Source: Lachnospiraceae bacterium UBA3772 (lineage in GTDB: Bacteria; Bacillota; Clostridia; Lachnospirales; Lachnospiraceae). Taken from it: 8,286 bases of DNA. The stretch lies in the NCBI GenBank assembly GCA_002371025.1, contig DFFQ01000064.1:1-8286 (forward strand), in the 5' to 3' direction. This document shows positions 7,484 to 8,286 of this stretch, piece after piece; the first letter of the stretch is position 1; every line of letters begins with the position of its first letter. Under the pieces are notes generated by a model that was not told the origin of the DNA, searched no databases, and saw only the letters and a program-made list of their open reading frames with translations. The translations under genes and the position numbers were made by a program.

Positions 7484-7489
7484 CTCCTT
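7484..7489 (-). promoter_or_regulatory. Strong ribosome-binding site of the CdaR-like gene
   Basis: AAGGAG on the minus strand, nine bases before the ATG at 7472-7474, preceded by an A/G-rich unstructured stretch (about 7490-7507). It confirms the start and predicts efficient translation, in contrast to ftsE just downstream. Confidence 0.85.
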
Positions 7490-7513
7490 CTTTTCTTTTT
7501 TTTCTCTGCAAAA

Positions 7514-7581
7514 GAGTGTTTATGCTCCCCATACATTCTGACTATTTCATTAGGGCATAGTACCGCCATAAAGAAACACTC
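7514..7581 (-). promoter_or_regulatory. Inverted repeat / structured leader before the CdaR-like gene
   Basis: On the minus strand GAGTGTTT (7574-7581) and AAACACTC (7514-7521) are a perfect 8-base inverted repeat enclosing 52 bases. A shifted pairing (GAGTG, four-base bulge, TTTATG against CATAAACACTC) would be longer. Inside, ACTAT/ATAGT and TATGCCC/GGG..GCATA can form competing smaller stems. As RNA this would be a closed multi-helix leader ending about 25 bases before the ribosome-binding site. As DNA the two arms could be operator half-sites, though 52 bases is a wide spacing. I do not recognise it as a known riboswitch class. Confidence 0.4.
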
Positions 7582-7587
7582 CATTTG

Positions 7588-7593
7588 ATTTTA
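7588..7593 (-). promoter_or_regulatory. Candidate -10 element for the CdaR-like gene
   Basis: TAAAAT on the minus strand, 114 bases before the ATG and just beyond the upstream terminator. Initiation about seven bases downstream would fall near G7581, exactly where the left arm of the inverted repeat begins. The -35 position falls in a T-rich run and matches the consensus poorly, so this is tentative. Confidence 0.3.
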
Positions 7594-7608
7594 ACAGAAA
7601 ACTCTCAT

Positions 7609-7649
7609 AAAAAAAAGAGGAAATACGGTAATTTACCATATTCCCTCTT
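7609..7649 (-). terminator. Strong Rho-independent terminator after the sugar ABC ATPase gene
   Basis: Bases 7633-7649 and 7615-7631 are fully complementary over 17 positions, counting two G-T wobbles. The loop is tiny; the innermost pairs must open to give about three to five bases. A run of eight T follows on the minus strand (7609-7616, two of them inside the stem). It begins 19 bases after the stop codon. A second perfect hairpin (AGAAAA/TTTTCT, 7650-7667) sits between the stop and this terminator. It should insulate the CdaR-like gene from the transport operon. Confidence 0.95.
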
Positions 7650-7668
7650 AGAAAAGTCATATTTTCTA

Positions 7669-8286
7669 TTAGTTAGCGATGATCTGCTCTGTTTCCTTAT
7701 CGAAGATATGGATCTTAGAAAGATCAAATGCGAACTGAACTGTATCGCCAGGTCTAGCTGTTGTACGAGCATTAACTCTAGCTGTGATATCGAACTGGTC
7801 GATTGAGAAGTAAAGGTATACTTCAGCACCGAGCATTTCGTAAATGTTGATTCTAGCATCAATAACTGATTCAGGTGATGACTCGATGAAGAGCTGCTCA
7901 TCATGGATATCTTCTGGACGGATACCAAGAACAACATCCTTATCAATATATCCACCAGCGATAAGCTTGTTAGCCTTAGCTTCTGGAACCTTGATTGAAT
8001 GTGAGCCGAACATAAGAAGTACATCTGCTCCTGACTTAACAACCTTACAATCGATGAAGTTCATTGGAGGCATTCCCATGAAACCTGCAACGAAGAGGTT
8101 CTGTGGATGATCATAAAGGTTCTGAGGTGTGTCAACCTGCTGGATAACACCATCCTTCATAACTACGATACGTGTACCAAGTGTCATAGCTTCTGTCTGG
8201 TCATGTGTAACGTAGATGATTGTTGTCTGAAGTCTCTGATGAAGCTTTGAGATCTCAACACGCATCTGTACACGAAGCTTAGCATC
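7669..8286 (-). CDS. msmK: Sugar ABC transporter ATP-binding protein, MsmK/UgpC/MalK type (5' end cut by window)
   Basis: ATPase that powers uptake of oligosaccharides or similar solutes through CUT1-type ABC permeases. The last 205 codons are present; the frame stays open to the window edge, so Walker A, the signature and Walker B lie outside. The visible part starts with DAKLRVQMR just after the expected Walker B/D-loop, then the switch His of YVTHDQTEAM. Next comes DGVIQQVDTPQNLYDHP and the family segment FVAGFMGMPPMNF, then a C-terminal regulatory region with TOBE-like folds around GIRPEDIH. A Met 21 bases in from the edge is internal, not the start. This MalK-like C-terminus separates it from FtsE-type ATPases. 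In Gram-positives one MsmK often energises several sugar transporters, so the substrate cannot be named. The gene ends at a strong terminator and no permease or binding-protein gene is in view. Confidence 0.9.
   Translation of the reverse strand, partial: DAKLRVQMRVEISKLHQRLQTTIIYVTHDQTEAMTLGTRIVVMKDGVIQQVDTPQNLYDHPQNLFVAGFMGMPPMNFIDCKVVKSGADVLLMFGSHSIKVPEAKANKLIAGGYIDKDVVLGIRPEDIHDEQLFIESSPESVIDARINIYEMLGAEVYLYFSIDQFDITARVNARTTARPGDTVQFAFDLSKIHIFDKETEQIIAN

Noticed and set aside
7605..8042. 145-residue minus-strand open frame overlapping the sugar ATPase gene and its terminator
   Set aside because: It is Ser/Leu-rich, lies in another frame of a recognisable ABC protein and runs through the terminator hairpin.
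1..8286. Mobile elements, CRISPR arrays, defence or toxin-antitoxin genes
   Set aside because: None seen: genes are co-directional, composition is even and all products are housekeeping, transport or regulatory types.

Overview
The window is a compact, ordinary-looking stretch of chromosome from a low-to-moderate GC Firmicute. It is most likely a Clostridia member of the Lachnospiraceae type; that is inferred from protein flavour and gene order, not from a database match. All seven recognised genes lie on the minus strand, so transcription runs from high to low coordinates. I see no RNA gene, insertion sequence, phage gene or CRISPR array.

In the direction of transcription: (1) 8286-7669 holds the C-terminal two thirds of an MsmK/UgpC-type sugar ABC-transporter ATPase, cut off by the window edge and closed by a very strong intrinsic terminator (7609-7649). 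(2) 7668-7475 is the control region of the next gene, with a candidate promoter and an inverted repeat in the presumed 5' leader. (3) 7474-6383 encodes a CdaR/PucR-type transcriptional regulator. (4) 6333-1915 is a tight cluster of four genes, ftsE, ftsX, a coiled-coil M23 peptidase and a CtpA-type S41 protease lipoprotein. ftsE and ftsX overlap by 11 bp, 19 nt separate ftsX from the M23 gene, and one base separates the M23 gene from the S41 gene. (5) 1914-1675 is a 240-base gap with an imperfect hairpin, a duplicated copy of the ctpA 3' end and candidate guaA promoters. (6) 1674-115 encodes GMP synthase (guaA), followed by an intrinsic terminator at 28-60.

The central cluster reads as one envelope module. 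FtsEX is an ABC-type transmembrane switch that turns on a secreted peptidoglycan hydrolase. The adjacent M23 protein has the usual architecture of such a partner (signal peptide, long coiled coil, C-terminal hydrolase domain), and its zinc site is complete, unlike EnvC of E. coli. The S41 protease encoded next to it, predicted to be lipid-anchored on the outer face of the membrane, is a plausible processing or turnover protease for that hydrolase. No terminator is visible between the CdaR-like regulator and ftsE, so the regulator may be co-transcribed with the division genes.

The points most worth a second look are the intact M23 active site in the FtsEX partner, the FtsEX-hydrolase-protease coupling, the TTG start and Thr/Glu/Pro linker of the M23 protein, the 32-bp duplication across the ctpA stop codon, and the structured leader of the cdaR-like gene. 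I found no clearly undescribed system.
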